A DNA stretch of 64,000 nt, from positions 1 to 64,000 of the forward strand of contig JAGYIY010000001.1 of NCBI GenBank assembly GCA_018402485.1, given 5' to 3'. Positions 1 to 6,670 of the stretch are shown here, piece after piece. The notes below the pieces were generated by a model. It made no database searches and had not been told where the DNA came from. It worked only from the letters and a program-made list of their open reading frames with translations. Each line of letters starts with the position of its first letter. Position 1 is the first letter of the stretch. The DNA is from Roseivirga sp. GTDB taxonomy: Bacteria; Bacteroidota; Bacteroidia; Cytophagales; Cyclobacteriaceae. The position numbers and the translations under genes are program-made.

Positions 1-103
1 ATGAAACAAGGGGTTGATTCTCCAACTCCTTAACATACTCCTTACCGATTTTCTCTTCATAGATTCTTCGGAGTTCCTTTTTTCTTTCTTTACTTAATTT
101 CAT
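1..103 (-). CDS. Partial hypothetical protein, cut by window edge
   Basis: The first 34 codons of a minus-strand gene are visible, beginning with an ATG at 103-101 and remaining open to the window edge. The visible product is short-range charged and rich in Lys, Glu and Arg (it starts MKLSKERKKELRRIYEEK), with no signal peptide. Its ATG overlaps the TGA of the upstream serine recombinase gene by four bases (ATGA), so the two genes are probably translationally coupled within the island. I do not recognise the family and too little is visible to guess a function. Confidence 0.5.
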   Translation of the reverse strand, partial: MKLSKERKKELRRIYEEKIGKEYVKELENQPLVS

Positions 104-723
104 AATACTCTTTGTTGAAGTTGAAGATTCTTTTTAACCTTAGTGATTGTGTTAAGAGAAACATCACACAATTTAGAAACCTCAACACCTTTCATCCCCT
201 TTTCTAAGTATTCAACCACCTTAGAGTGTTTAGTTAAAAATTTAAGAGTTGATTCCTTAGTGTTTTGTTTTCTACCACTATATTTTTCTGGATTAGTTTT
301 TTGAGTAATTCTAATCCCCTCCATTTGTCGAGATTTAATCATTGATTTTTCAAATGAACTCATAGTAGAAAGGATGTTCAATAATAATTCAGAAAAGTAA
401 TCTTTTTCACCTTCATCATTTAAGTTTTGGAAGTTGGGGTTTCTACAAACAACCCTAACACCCTTCTCAGTTAATTCCTTCCATACTGATAATACCGATA
501 GAGTATCTCTTCCCAATCTATCGATTGAGTGAACCTCAATATGTTTGATAGTTCCATTATCAACTAACTTCTTTATTTTGTTCTTAACTATGTTTGGACG
601 ATTCCACAAATCAACCAATCCACTACATTTATCGATAATCACCTTATCGAATCCCTCTACATTCTGAATTTGTCTTAATTCACTCTGTTCCTCAGTTGAA
701 ACTCTTGATAAAAATACTTTCAT
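100..723 (-). CDS. Serine recombinase (resolvase/invertase family)
   Basis: A 207-aa site-specific serine recombinase. The N-terminal catalytic domain has the nucleophile motif SRVSTEEQ (Ser9 expected to attack DNA) and the conserved IDRLGRD motif near residues 67-73, followed by the long helix ending in SSFEKSMIKSRQMEGI. The C-terminal 40 residues look like a resolvase helix-turn-helix (GVEVSKLCDVSLNTITKVKK). Size fits small resolvases/invertases rather than the large phage integrases. It lies in the island bounded by the tyrosine integrase at 4833-6317 and is coupled to a downstream ORF at the window edge. An AT-rich dyad just upstream (754-799) may be its operator or recombination site. 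Family assignment is firm; whether it resolves, inverts or transposes is not visible. Confidence 0.9.
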   Translation of the reverse strand: MKVFLSRVSTEEQSELRQIQNVEGFDKVIIDKCSGLVDLWNRPNIVKNKIKKLVDNGTIKHIEVHSIDRLGRDTLSVLSVWKELTEKGVRVVCRNPNFQNLNDEGEKDYFSELLLNILSTMSSFEKSMIKSRQMEGIRITQKTNPEKYSGRKQNTKESTLKFLTKHSKVVEYLEKGMKGVEVSKLCDVSLNTITKVKKNLQLQQRVL

Positions 724-753
724 AATTCGTAATATTAGGGTTATCAGTTTTAT

Positions 754-799
754 ACCCTATATATACGAAAATATATCCATATATACAACAATATAGGGT
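754..799. promoter_or_regulatory. AT-rich inverted repeat upstream of the recombinase gene
   Basis: The arms ACCCTATAT (754-762) and ATATAGGGT (791-799) are perfectly inverted and flank 28 bp of almost pure A/T. A related ATATTAGGGT string occurs at 733-742. The element begins about 30 bp upstream of the serine recombinase start codon, where resolvases commonly have their operator/recombination site. Operator or crossover-site function is inferred from position only. Confidence 0.4.
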
Positions 800-976
800 G
801 TAAATTCACATAATGAGAATAGTAAAATGAAGTGTACCCTAAAATTGAGAATGAGGTTTCTTGTAATTGAAAAAAGAACTTTTCCTTAAACCACTATCGG
901 AGTGGTTTTCATATCGAGGTCAATTTTTTTTCTCTATAGAAATTTCTATTTTTAAGAATCTGAAAACGAAAAGATT

Positions 977-1405
977 TTGAAAAGAATACTCCTCCTTATA
1001 TCTCTGATTCTCATCAGTTTCTCAGGATTCTCTCAAAGTAGGTACATCTCCTCTACTACCAAAAAGATTGTCTTCACTCGTGATGGTGGTAAATGTCAAT
1101 GTTGTGGTAGAAGGGATAAATTAGAGTATGATCATATCATTCCCTTTTCGTGTGGAGGAAAGAATGACCCATCGAACATTCAACTTCTCTGTCAACGATG
1201 TAATCGGAGTAAATCCAACAGTTGTGTGTGTAAAATCCATCAGAAGAAAGTAGGAACGAACTGTTGTCAAGGAGAAACATCTAATTCATCGATGATTATA
1301 ACCTCCACTCAGTGTACTGGGATTACTTTAAAAGGATTAAGGTGTAAGAACAGAACAAGAAATAAAAATGGAAGATGTCATCACCATCAATCACCTGACC
1401 TATGA
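977..1405 (+). CDS. Exported HNH endonuclease with C-terminal DUF5763-like Cys/His motif
   Basis: A 142-aa protein starting at a TTG. Residues 1-20 form a clear signal peptide (hydrophobic LLLISLILISF, then GFSQ), so it is predicted to leave the cytoplasm. Residues about 30-80 are an HNH nuclease fold: a CxxC pair at C40/C43, YDH with His53, Asn67 in the PSNIQLLC segment, and a second CxxC at C72/C75 followed by NRSKS. The C-terminus carries a spaced Cys/His cluster (QCTGITLKGLRCKN...GRCHHHQ) like the DUF5763 zinc-binding motif. Its stop overlaps the next gene's ATG (ATGA). Known HNH families include exported nucleases; an antagonistic or DNA-scavenging role is inference. The non-ATG start is chosen because it alone gives the signal peptide. 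Confidence 0.8.
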   Translation: MKRILLLISLILISFSGFSQSRYISSTTKKIVFTRDGGKCQCCGRRDKLEYDHIIPFSCGGKNDPSNIQLLCQRCNRSKSNSCVCKIHQKKVGTNCCQGETSNSSMIITSTQCTGITLKGLRCKNRTRNKNGRCHHHQSPDL

Positions 1406-1647
1406 GTAATTTTCTATTTTCCATAGATTTTGAAACCGAAGAGGTAATCGTCTCTGAATCCCCCAAAGGAAGTACTCAAATCACCTTTATTGAAGGGATT
1501 CCACGGAAGGATAACGAGGTACTCTTTAACTCGGTGGTTACACTGACCAGTATCACACAAAGTTCACCACTTGATACAAGTATCTTCAAATCAATGGATA
1601 AGGTCTGTCAGATGGTTTATACCAAACACCTGGAAAAATTAAACTAA
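1402..1647 (+). CDS. Hypothetical 81-aa island protein
   Basis: A small acidic protein with no signal peptide or membrane segment, starting at an ATG that overlaps the stop of the exported HNH nuclease by four bases, so the two are likely co-translated. I recognise no domain. If the upstream nuclease is toxic this is the position expected for a partner or immunity protein, but the only support is gene order. A diverged copy of its 3' end recurs at 2830-2900, which shows that this gene type has been duplicated or rearranged in the island. Confidence 0.55.
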   Translation: MSNFLFSIDFETEEVIVSESPKGSTQITFIEGIPRKDNEVLFNSVVTLTSITQSSPLDTSIFKSMDKVCQMVYTKHLEKLN

Positions 1648-1653
1648 TTAATT

Positions 1654-2439
1654 ATGAGAATCATATTATTATTTATTACCCTATATACTTGTCTATCATG
1701 TGAACCTAATTCAAACTCAAACTACAACATTGAAAAACAAACTAAACCTTCCCATATCAATAAAGAATTAGAATATTTAGAAGGGTCAAAGACAAATAAT
1801 GAAGGTGATGTCATAAAGTCTACAAGTGACTTAGAAGTTCAATTAAAGAGTTACCTTAAGTATAAAGATGTGACATCAAAAAAAAGTGATTTAGATTTCT
1901 ACAATCTAGTGAAAGTAGATTTTCAGGATAATGGTTTAAAGGGTAGTATTCATTTACCTATTTCTTTTAAAAAATATCAATCAAAAAATGAGAACACAAT
2001 TTTATACTACTCAGATTTTTTTGGTGGTGATTCCGGTTATGAAGTGGATATTTCCAGGTTAAAATCAAGAAATACTATAAAATTTAACGATAGAGGATAT
2101 ATGGAGTTTATGTTCAATAATTTAGAAAAAGAAGAGGATAAAAACTTTGAATTCCTAAAACAAATTTTACCTCCAACTATGAAGGAGGTTAAGGTAGTTG
2201 ACTTAGACTTTTTCCGAGTGATAAATGATAATCATTTCATGAGAAGAGTTTTGTATTACAAGGATTCTAGACTCTCGGGTACTTCCTTGGAAGATGTAAC
2301 GGTTCTTAATTTTCACTTTGTTACCGTCCAAAATGGTACGAAATACCAATTTAACATAAATTACTACGGTAATAATAAATCATATTCAGATTTAGTTAAT
2401 TTGTTTTCTGTAATCGGAGGTTCAATAAAAATGGAATAG
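1654..2439 (+). CDS. Hypothetical lipoprotein (261 aa)
   Basis: The N-terminus has a lipoprotein signal: basic start, hydrophobic LLFITLYTCLS and a lipobox cysteine at about residue 16 followed by EPNSNSN. The mature part is hydrophilic, with several short beta-like stretches and no motif I recognise. It begins six bases after the preceding 81-aa gene, so it probably belongs to the same transcript as the HNH nuclease gene. The predicted location is the outer membrane or periplasm. Function is unknown. Confidence 0.65.
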   Translation: MRIILLFITLYTCLSCEPNSNSNYNIEKQTKPSHINKELEYLEGSKTNNEGDVIKSTSDLEVQLKSYLKYKDVTSKKSDLDFYNLVKVDFQDNGLKGSIHLPISFKKYQSKNENTILYYSDFFGGDSGYEVDISRLKSRNTIKFNDRGYMEFMFNNLEKEEDKNFEFLKQILPPTMKEVKVVDLDFFRVINDNHFMRRVLYYKDSRLSGTSLEDVTVLNFHFVTVQNGTKYQFNINYYGNNKSYSDLVNLFSVIGGSIKME

Positions 2440-2463
2440 GGTAAAATTTAATATGTAATCTAT

Positions 2464-2682
2464 ATGAAAAAACTAATAAAGTACGTTTCAATACTTCTTA
2501 TTTTTATAGTAATAGAATTTATTGTTTATATGTATATGATATTTCAAGAAAAATTAGAAACAGGAACGAACAATCCTGGGACTTTGTTAATCTCCCTCAT
2601 GGTATCCGTCACATTAACGAAATTAATTAGTTTACTAATCTGGAAGAAAAAGAAAAAAGTAGATCAGACTTCTGATAATTGA
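2464..2682 (+). CDS. Small two-TM membrane protein (72 aa)
   Basis: Two hydrophobic segments (about residues 7-27 and 41-61) separated by a short polar loop, with a strongly basic C-terminal tail (KKKKKVDQ). No domain is recognised. It follows the lipoprotein gene by 24 bp and is probably co-transcribed. Small membrane proteins in such islands can be immunity or holin-like proteins; nothing here decides that. Confidence 0.5.
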   Translation: MKKLIKYVSILLIFIVIEFIVYMYMIFQEKLETGTNNPGTLLISLMVSVTLTKLISLLIWKKKKKVDQTSDN

Positions 2683-2739
2683 GATATAATTCATTAAAGA
2701 TCGATTTTATCAAATTATCTAATCAATATTATTAGGGAG

Positions 2740-2918
2740 TCGAAAGGAATAAGAGATATCTATAAGGTGAAGAACCTCAATCCGAAGTTTGATGAAGTGA
2801 AGAATCTTCAAAAAGAATTAGTGAAGAGAACAAAGTTCACCACTTGACACAAATATCTTCAAATCAATGGATAAGGTCTGTCCGATGATATACACGAAAC
2901 ACAAAGAATCCCATTCTG
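2740..2918 (+). pseudogene. Gene remnant plus duplicated 3' end of the 81-aa gene
   Basis: This gap holds an open stretch without a start codon (reading KGIRDIYKVKNL...KELVKRTKFTT, then stop at about 2846) that looks like a coding remnant. It is joined to about 70 bp (2830-2900) nearly identical to 1555-1630, the 3' part of the 81-aa gene, shifted out of frame with the remnant. It indicates past duplication and deletion between 1.4 and 2.9 kb. Confidence 0.45.
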
Positions 2919-3377
2919 ATGGGTAAGAAATACAAATCTCCTCGTAATACAGGACAACCCTCTAAACGAAAATTCAAAGGGTTTGGATACTATCTGATGT
3001 CTAATGATAAACTATCCAAAAAGAACCGTGAAGAGTTCTTATCTAAATCCTCCTCTATTCTACAACTAGTCATTAGTTCTCTTCCCTACGATACTGAAAC
3101 TCTGATGGGAATGGGTGTTTATTCCGAAATGGATTCTAATTTGAGTGATATTGAACTAATTGACCAATGGAATCATATGTATGATACTTATGGATACCTA
3201 ATGGGTGAATTCAGTGATAAATGGGAGAAGGAACAACTCAAAGGTGAACCAACATTCAAACCCAATTCAAAGTTTGAATCTCAATCAGAGATTGAAGAAT
3301 TGAAAAAAAGAATTGGACAGTTAGAAATGGAAGTCAAGTTGTTAAAGATGAAGGGGAGTAAGAGGGTTGATTTTTAA
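2919..3377 (+). CDS. Hypothetical cytoplasmic protein with C-terminal coiled coil (152 aa)
   Basis: A basic N-terminus (MGKKYKSPRNTGQPSKRKFKG) is followed by a helical middle and a C-terminal heptad-like segment (about residues 125-145, IEELKKRIGQLEMEVKLLK) predicted to form a coiled coil. There is no signal peptide. No family is recognised. It is the last plus-strand gene of the island before the convergent PD-(D/E)XK gene. Confidence 0.6.
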   Translation: MGKKYKSPRNTGQPSKRKFKGFGYYLMSNDKLSKKNREEFLSKSSSILQLVISSLPYDTETLMGMGVYSEMDSNLSDIELIDQWNHMYDTYGYLMGEFSDKWEKEQLKGEPTFKPNSKFESQSEIEELKKRIGQLEMEVKLLKMKGSKRVDF

Positions 3378-3401
3378 GTGTAACCATTTTCAGGGTTCCA
3401 T

Positions 3402-4361
3402 TTAACCCCTCAAATCATTATACTTCTGTTTGAGTAGGAAAAAAAGGTATTCAATGTCAGATGATTCCTCCACATTAACCCAGTATGAAATCTGAATTCT
3501 ACCTGTATTCAATTCTCGACTCTTCTCATTAACAACTCCTTTAGGGTCATCTATGGTGAAATAATTTTTTGATTCCGATTTATCCAAGTTCAAACTTCCT
3601 CTTAGAAATTCAAAATGAATATGGTTCTTTCTAAACTTAGAATAAGAAATTGTCTTACCATCTACAATAATTCCCAAGTAATGTCTTTTAGGAGTCAACT
3701 CAACACCCTCTAACTCTAATAACTCTTCCATTATTATCTCCCACTTTTCCTTCATCTTTTTAGAAAGGTTAGAAGTGTGTTGTTCAATCGTATAAACCCT
3801 AACCTCCCTACTAACTTGAGAAATAGTTGAATCAGTTGTATTCGGATTCAATGTTTCAATACTCTCTTTAGAGTTTGAACGATGTTGATTTAGAACTACA
3901 GTATCATTTGAGTATCGTTTGATTTCCCATAATTCAAATGGAAGGTCTTTGAAGTTGACACTATCCTTTTGGTAGGAATTAAATGATGGAGAAACAAAGA
4001 TGATTCGTGATTGAGACCAATCCACATCTTCCATTTTCAGAACCTTATTAAAATGTTGGGATAGTACTAAAAGGAAATCTGATTTATTATTTAGAAGAAG
4101 TTGTAAGTAGGTATATCCTTGGTCTATTACCGAATAACTACTTCCCTTTTTGTATTCAACAATTACAAATGAGTTGTTCTCCTCATCAAAACATAATGTA
4201 TCTATCCGATACTTGTCTACTGATAATTCAGATTGTATGAACTTCAGATTAAATACAGATTCTGTATTAACCTCCACAAGGTTTTGTATATCCCTCTCTA
4301 ACTTGAATGGTATTTGTTCTACCTCGTTGAGGTTTGTTTTGTTTAATCTGAATAGTTTCAT
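3402..4361 (-). CDS. PD-(D/E)XK nuclease-like protein with C-terminal DUF5655 domain
   Basis: 319 aa. Residues about 30-110 carry a restriction-nuclease-like core: RIDTLCFDEE then FVIVEYKKG, matching the D...(D/E)xK pattern, within a region like the C-terminal half of NucS/RecB-type nucleases. After a Ser/Thr-rich linker (about 165-185) the C-terminal 120 residues (WEIIMEELLELEG...RHYLGIIVDGKTISY...IQISYWV) resemble DUF5655, often annotated as a predicted transport protein although it is mostly found with nuclease domains. It is a lone gene, without a methyltransferase neighbour, so not a standard restriction system. A role in nucleic acid cleavage or island defence is inferred. Confidence 0.7.
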   Translation of the reverse strand: MKLFRLNKTNLNEVEQIPFKLERDIQNLVEVNTESVFNLKFIQSELSVDKYRIDTLCFDEENNSFVIVEYKKGSSYSVIDQGYTYLQLLLNNKSDFLLVLSQHFNKVLKMEDVDWSQSRIIFVSPSFNSYQKDSVNFKDLPFELWEIKRYSNDTVVLNQHRSNSKESIETLNPNTTDSTISQVSREVRVYTIEQHTSNLSKKMKEKWEIIMEELLELEGVELTPKRHYLGIIVDGKTISYSKFRKNHIHFEFLRGSLNLDKSESKNYFTIDDPKGVVNEKSRELNTGRIQISYWVNVEESSDIEYLFFLLKQKYNDLRG

Positions 4362-4424
4362 CTCCCTTTTTGTTTAATTCACTCTTGATACGTGATATCA
4401 ATCAACCTCTTTTCCCAAAATCCA

Positions 4425-4616
4425 TTATTTCCTTATACTCCTTACAACTTCATTGAACATATAATCTAATATCATTGGATAGATATTCTTATTCATCATA
4501 TTCTTATAAAAGTTATGACTCTCACCGTGAGATTCAATTACTTTGTCATCATACAGGTTCTTAAAATACTCTTTGATTACATCCTCCGAATTATTCCCTT
4601 TGACTACCTTAATCAA
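4425..4616 (-). CDS. Small hypothetical protein (63 aa)
   Basis: An ATG-initiated reading frame coding for a small charged protein with aromatic residues and no signal peptide. It lies between the PD-(D/E)XK gene and the integrase, on the same strand. No family is recognised and it could be a chance frame in AT-rich DNA; the 4617-4832 stretch beside it shows nothing else. Confidence 0.35.
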   Translation of the reverse strand: MIKVVKGNNSEDVIKEYFKNLYDDKVIESHGESHNFYKNMMNKNIYPMILDYMFNEVVRSIRK

Positions 4617-4832
4617 GTCTTCTCAGAACTACAAAGGGAAGAATTACCTCACCATATTGATATTGGTGGAATAATCCCCTTAATTCATCGTCACATACTC
4701 TCCAAATGAAGGATGATATTTCTTGGTGTGTAGACATACTTGTTGAATCAATTAATCTAAACCCCAATTTAGTCAAATTATCTTATTGAGTTTAAAGGGT
4801 AAGAATAAGAATGGATGGAAGTTGAAAAATAT

Positions 4833-6317
4833 TCACCCTCGGTTCAGACCTCTAACCATACCCCACATTAACTTCTTATTCTCATCACTTAGTTTTTTGA
4901 ATTCCTTGATGAGTTCATCGTACATATCTACTTCCTCCTCGGTTGTTGTTTGATATAATCCTCTGACCTTCATGGTATCTATTGTAGTGACGGAGATGTA
5001 TTTAGAGAACTCCGAAAAGGTCTTATGTCCACTTAACTTCATAATGGTTTGATAATCCATTTCCCCCATATCAATAGAGTTTTTCACAAACCCTCTTCTT
5101 CCAGAGTGAGAGGATATCAATTCCCATAATGGTTTTTCCTCCACATCTACCAACTCAGAACCCACTCTTCGTGGTCTTGAAATCATCCGATTGAATTTCA
5201 AATCCTTTAAAAGGTTTTTCAGTTGTTTATTGAACTTTTGTTGTGAGATTTTTGGGAATAAGGGTTGGGTTAAGGATTTACCTGAACTGAATTTTTTGAA
5301 AATAAACCCACCTATATCATTAAGTGGAACAGAAACCCTTTTATCTGTCTTCTGTTGAATCCAACTGATGAGTTGAGTCTCTTTATCAAAGTTCATATCA
5401 TTGACTTTGAAATGAGGAATATCACCGATTCTACACCCAATTGAGTTCTGAAACAGAAAGATATACTTCACTAATTCCCAGTTCGTCACTTTTAGAACTC
5501 CACCAAACTCATCCTTCCTATTACCTTCTAATTTTTGTTCAATGATACTAATATGAGGGTTCTTTTGTAGTTCATCTAACCTGTTTTCATCGTAATCCCA
5601 TTTCTTGGAATTGAAAAGTTTAATAATCTCATCAGTCCTTAAATAAACTTTCTCATCATTATCTACTACTGGTTCTGTTCTCAATTTTGGTTTTCGGTTG
5701 ATATACCCCATCTGATGTGAAAAGAAGAGGAATCCACTTAAATTATCGTAAAGTTTATTTAAGTAGGAATTTGAGATTTTTTTCTCCCTCCACATGTAAT
5801 CATTGAACTCACTTTGAAAAACGATTGTCTTGAGAACGATATATTCAAAAGACAACCTCCTTTGAATGTGTGTTTCAAAATCTTTCAGATGGTTCTTTAA
5901 AGTAGTAATGGTTTTACGGTATCCGTAAGAGGTGTTCTTTTTCGTTTGTTCGTATTCACTGAAGGATTTCCAAAAAGATTGAATTTGAGGTGTTTTCAAT
6001 TCTTTGAACCCTACTATCTCCTCATACTGTTTCTTAATGAACTTAGGATTGGGTACAAACCCCTCCTCAACGGATTCACTGATGATTCTATTGATATCAT
6101 CCAGTATCTTACTTACAATTCGTTGTTTATGGGTGTAGTTAGGTGTACGAGGAGATATACCACCTTTAAAGAAGTGTTTATTAGATAGGTATATACCCGT
6201 ATTAATGGAAGATTCAGAATATCCACCATTCAAAGATTTACCTCTTAACCGAATATAAAGAGGGGATTCACCGTTTTGATTGACATTGTTTTTATCAAGT
6301 TTTAAGGAAGTATTCAT
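4833..6317 (-). CDS. Tyrosine site-specific recombinase / integrase
   Basis: About 494 aa from the ATG at 6317; a longer frame reaches 6404 but the sequence MNTSLKLDKNNVNQNGESPLYIRLRG is the usual N-terminal arm-binding start of Bacteroidota integrases. The catalytic set is visible: Arg296 (GCRIGD), Lys326 (QQKTDKRVSVP), His404 and Arg407 (SHSGRRGF), His431 (LSGHKT) and Tyr440 (EFSKYI). It sits about 100 bp from the 3' end of tRNA-Pro, the typical arrangement of an integrase that brought the island to the left into that tRNA gene. All catalytic residues are present, so it may be active. Confidence 0.93.
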   Translation of the reverse strand: MNTSLKLDKNNVNQNGESPLYIRLRGKSLNGGYSESSINTGIYLSNKHFFKGGISPRTPNYTHKQRIVSKILDDINRIISESVEEGFVPNPKFIKKQYEEIVGFKELKTPQIQSFWKSFSEYEQTKKNTSYGYRKTITTLKNHLKDFETHIQRRLSFEYIVLKTIVFQSEFNDYMWREKKISNSYLNKLYDNLSGFLFFSHQMGYINRKPKLRTEPVVDNDEKVYLRTDEIIKLFNSKKWDYDENRLDELQKNPHISIIEQKLEGNRKDEFGGVLKVTNWELVKYIFLFQNSIGCRIGDIPHFKVNDMNFDKETQLISWIQQKTDKRVSVPLNDIGGFIFKKFSSGKSLTQPLFPKISQQKFNKQLKNLLKDLKFNRMISRPRRVGSELVDVEEKPLWELISSHSGRRGFVKNSIDMGEMDYQTIMKLSGHKTFSEFSKYISVTTIDTMKVRGLYQTTTEEEVDMYDELIKEFKKLSDENKKLMWGMVRGLNRG

Positions 6318-6369
6318 ACCTACCCAAAGATATAAAAAATATGGTATTTGGGGAGTAATATGGGGAGTA

Positions 6370-6419
6370 AAAACAAAATTGGTTCGTAACTTTCTCTTTT
6401 TCAATTAGTTACGAACCAA
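6370..6419 (-). terminator. Hairpin terminator after tRNA-Val/tRNA-Pro
   Basis: Perfect 13-bp arms TTGGTTCGTAACT (6379-6391) and AGTTACGAACCAA (6407-6419) enclose a 15-nt loop. Reading the minus strand, downstream of tRNA-Pro, the stem is followed by a T-rich tail (TTTTGTTTTT). It fits a Rho-independent terminator for the tRNA transcript; being at the island junction it could also be part of the attachment region. Confidence 0.6.
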
Positions 6420-6423
6420 AAAG

Positions 6424-6498
6424 TCGGGGTGAGAGGATTCGAACCTCCGCTCTCACGCCCCCCAGACGTGCGCTTTAACCGGACTAAGCTACACCCCG
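6424..6498 (-). tRNA. tRNA-Pro (anticodon GGG)
   Basis: A 75-nt cloverleaf: acceptor CGGGGTG pairs with CACCCCG, anticodon stem CACGT/GCGTG, loop CTGGGGG with anticodon GGG at 6461-6463, and T-loop TTCGAAT. The discriminator is A and the CCA end is not encoded. Its 3' end faces the integrase gene, marking it as the probable integration target. Confidence 0.95.
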
Positions 6499-6515
6499 AA
6501 TAAGTATTGAATAAG

Positions 6516-6590
6516 TGGGACATACTGGATTCGAACCAGTGACCTCTGCCCTGTCAAGGCAGCGCTCTAAACCAACTGAGCTAATATCCC
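6516..6590 (-). tRNA. tRNA-Val (anticodon GAC)
   Basis: A 75-nt cloverleaf: acceptor GGGATAT with ATGTCCC (one G-T pair), D-arm GCTC/GAGC, anticodon stem CTGCC/GGCAG with loop TTGACAG (anticodon GAC), T-arm ACTGG/CCAGT. It is 17 bp upstream of tRNA-Pro on the same strand and the two are probably one transcript. Confidence 0.95.
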
Positions 6591-6670
6591 TGTCCTGTAT
6601 GGGGATGCAATATTAATAAATCTTCAGCAGATGATTTGTCTTTTTTACACTTTATCCCAATTCACTCTCG

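Noticed and set aside
977-1405. HNH gene as a homing endonuclease of an intron
   Set aside because: It has its own signal peptide and no surrounding interrupted gene or intron structure.
3402-6317. Restriction-modification system in the island
   Set aside because: A nuclease-like protein is present but no methyltransferase or specificity gene exists in the interval.
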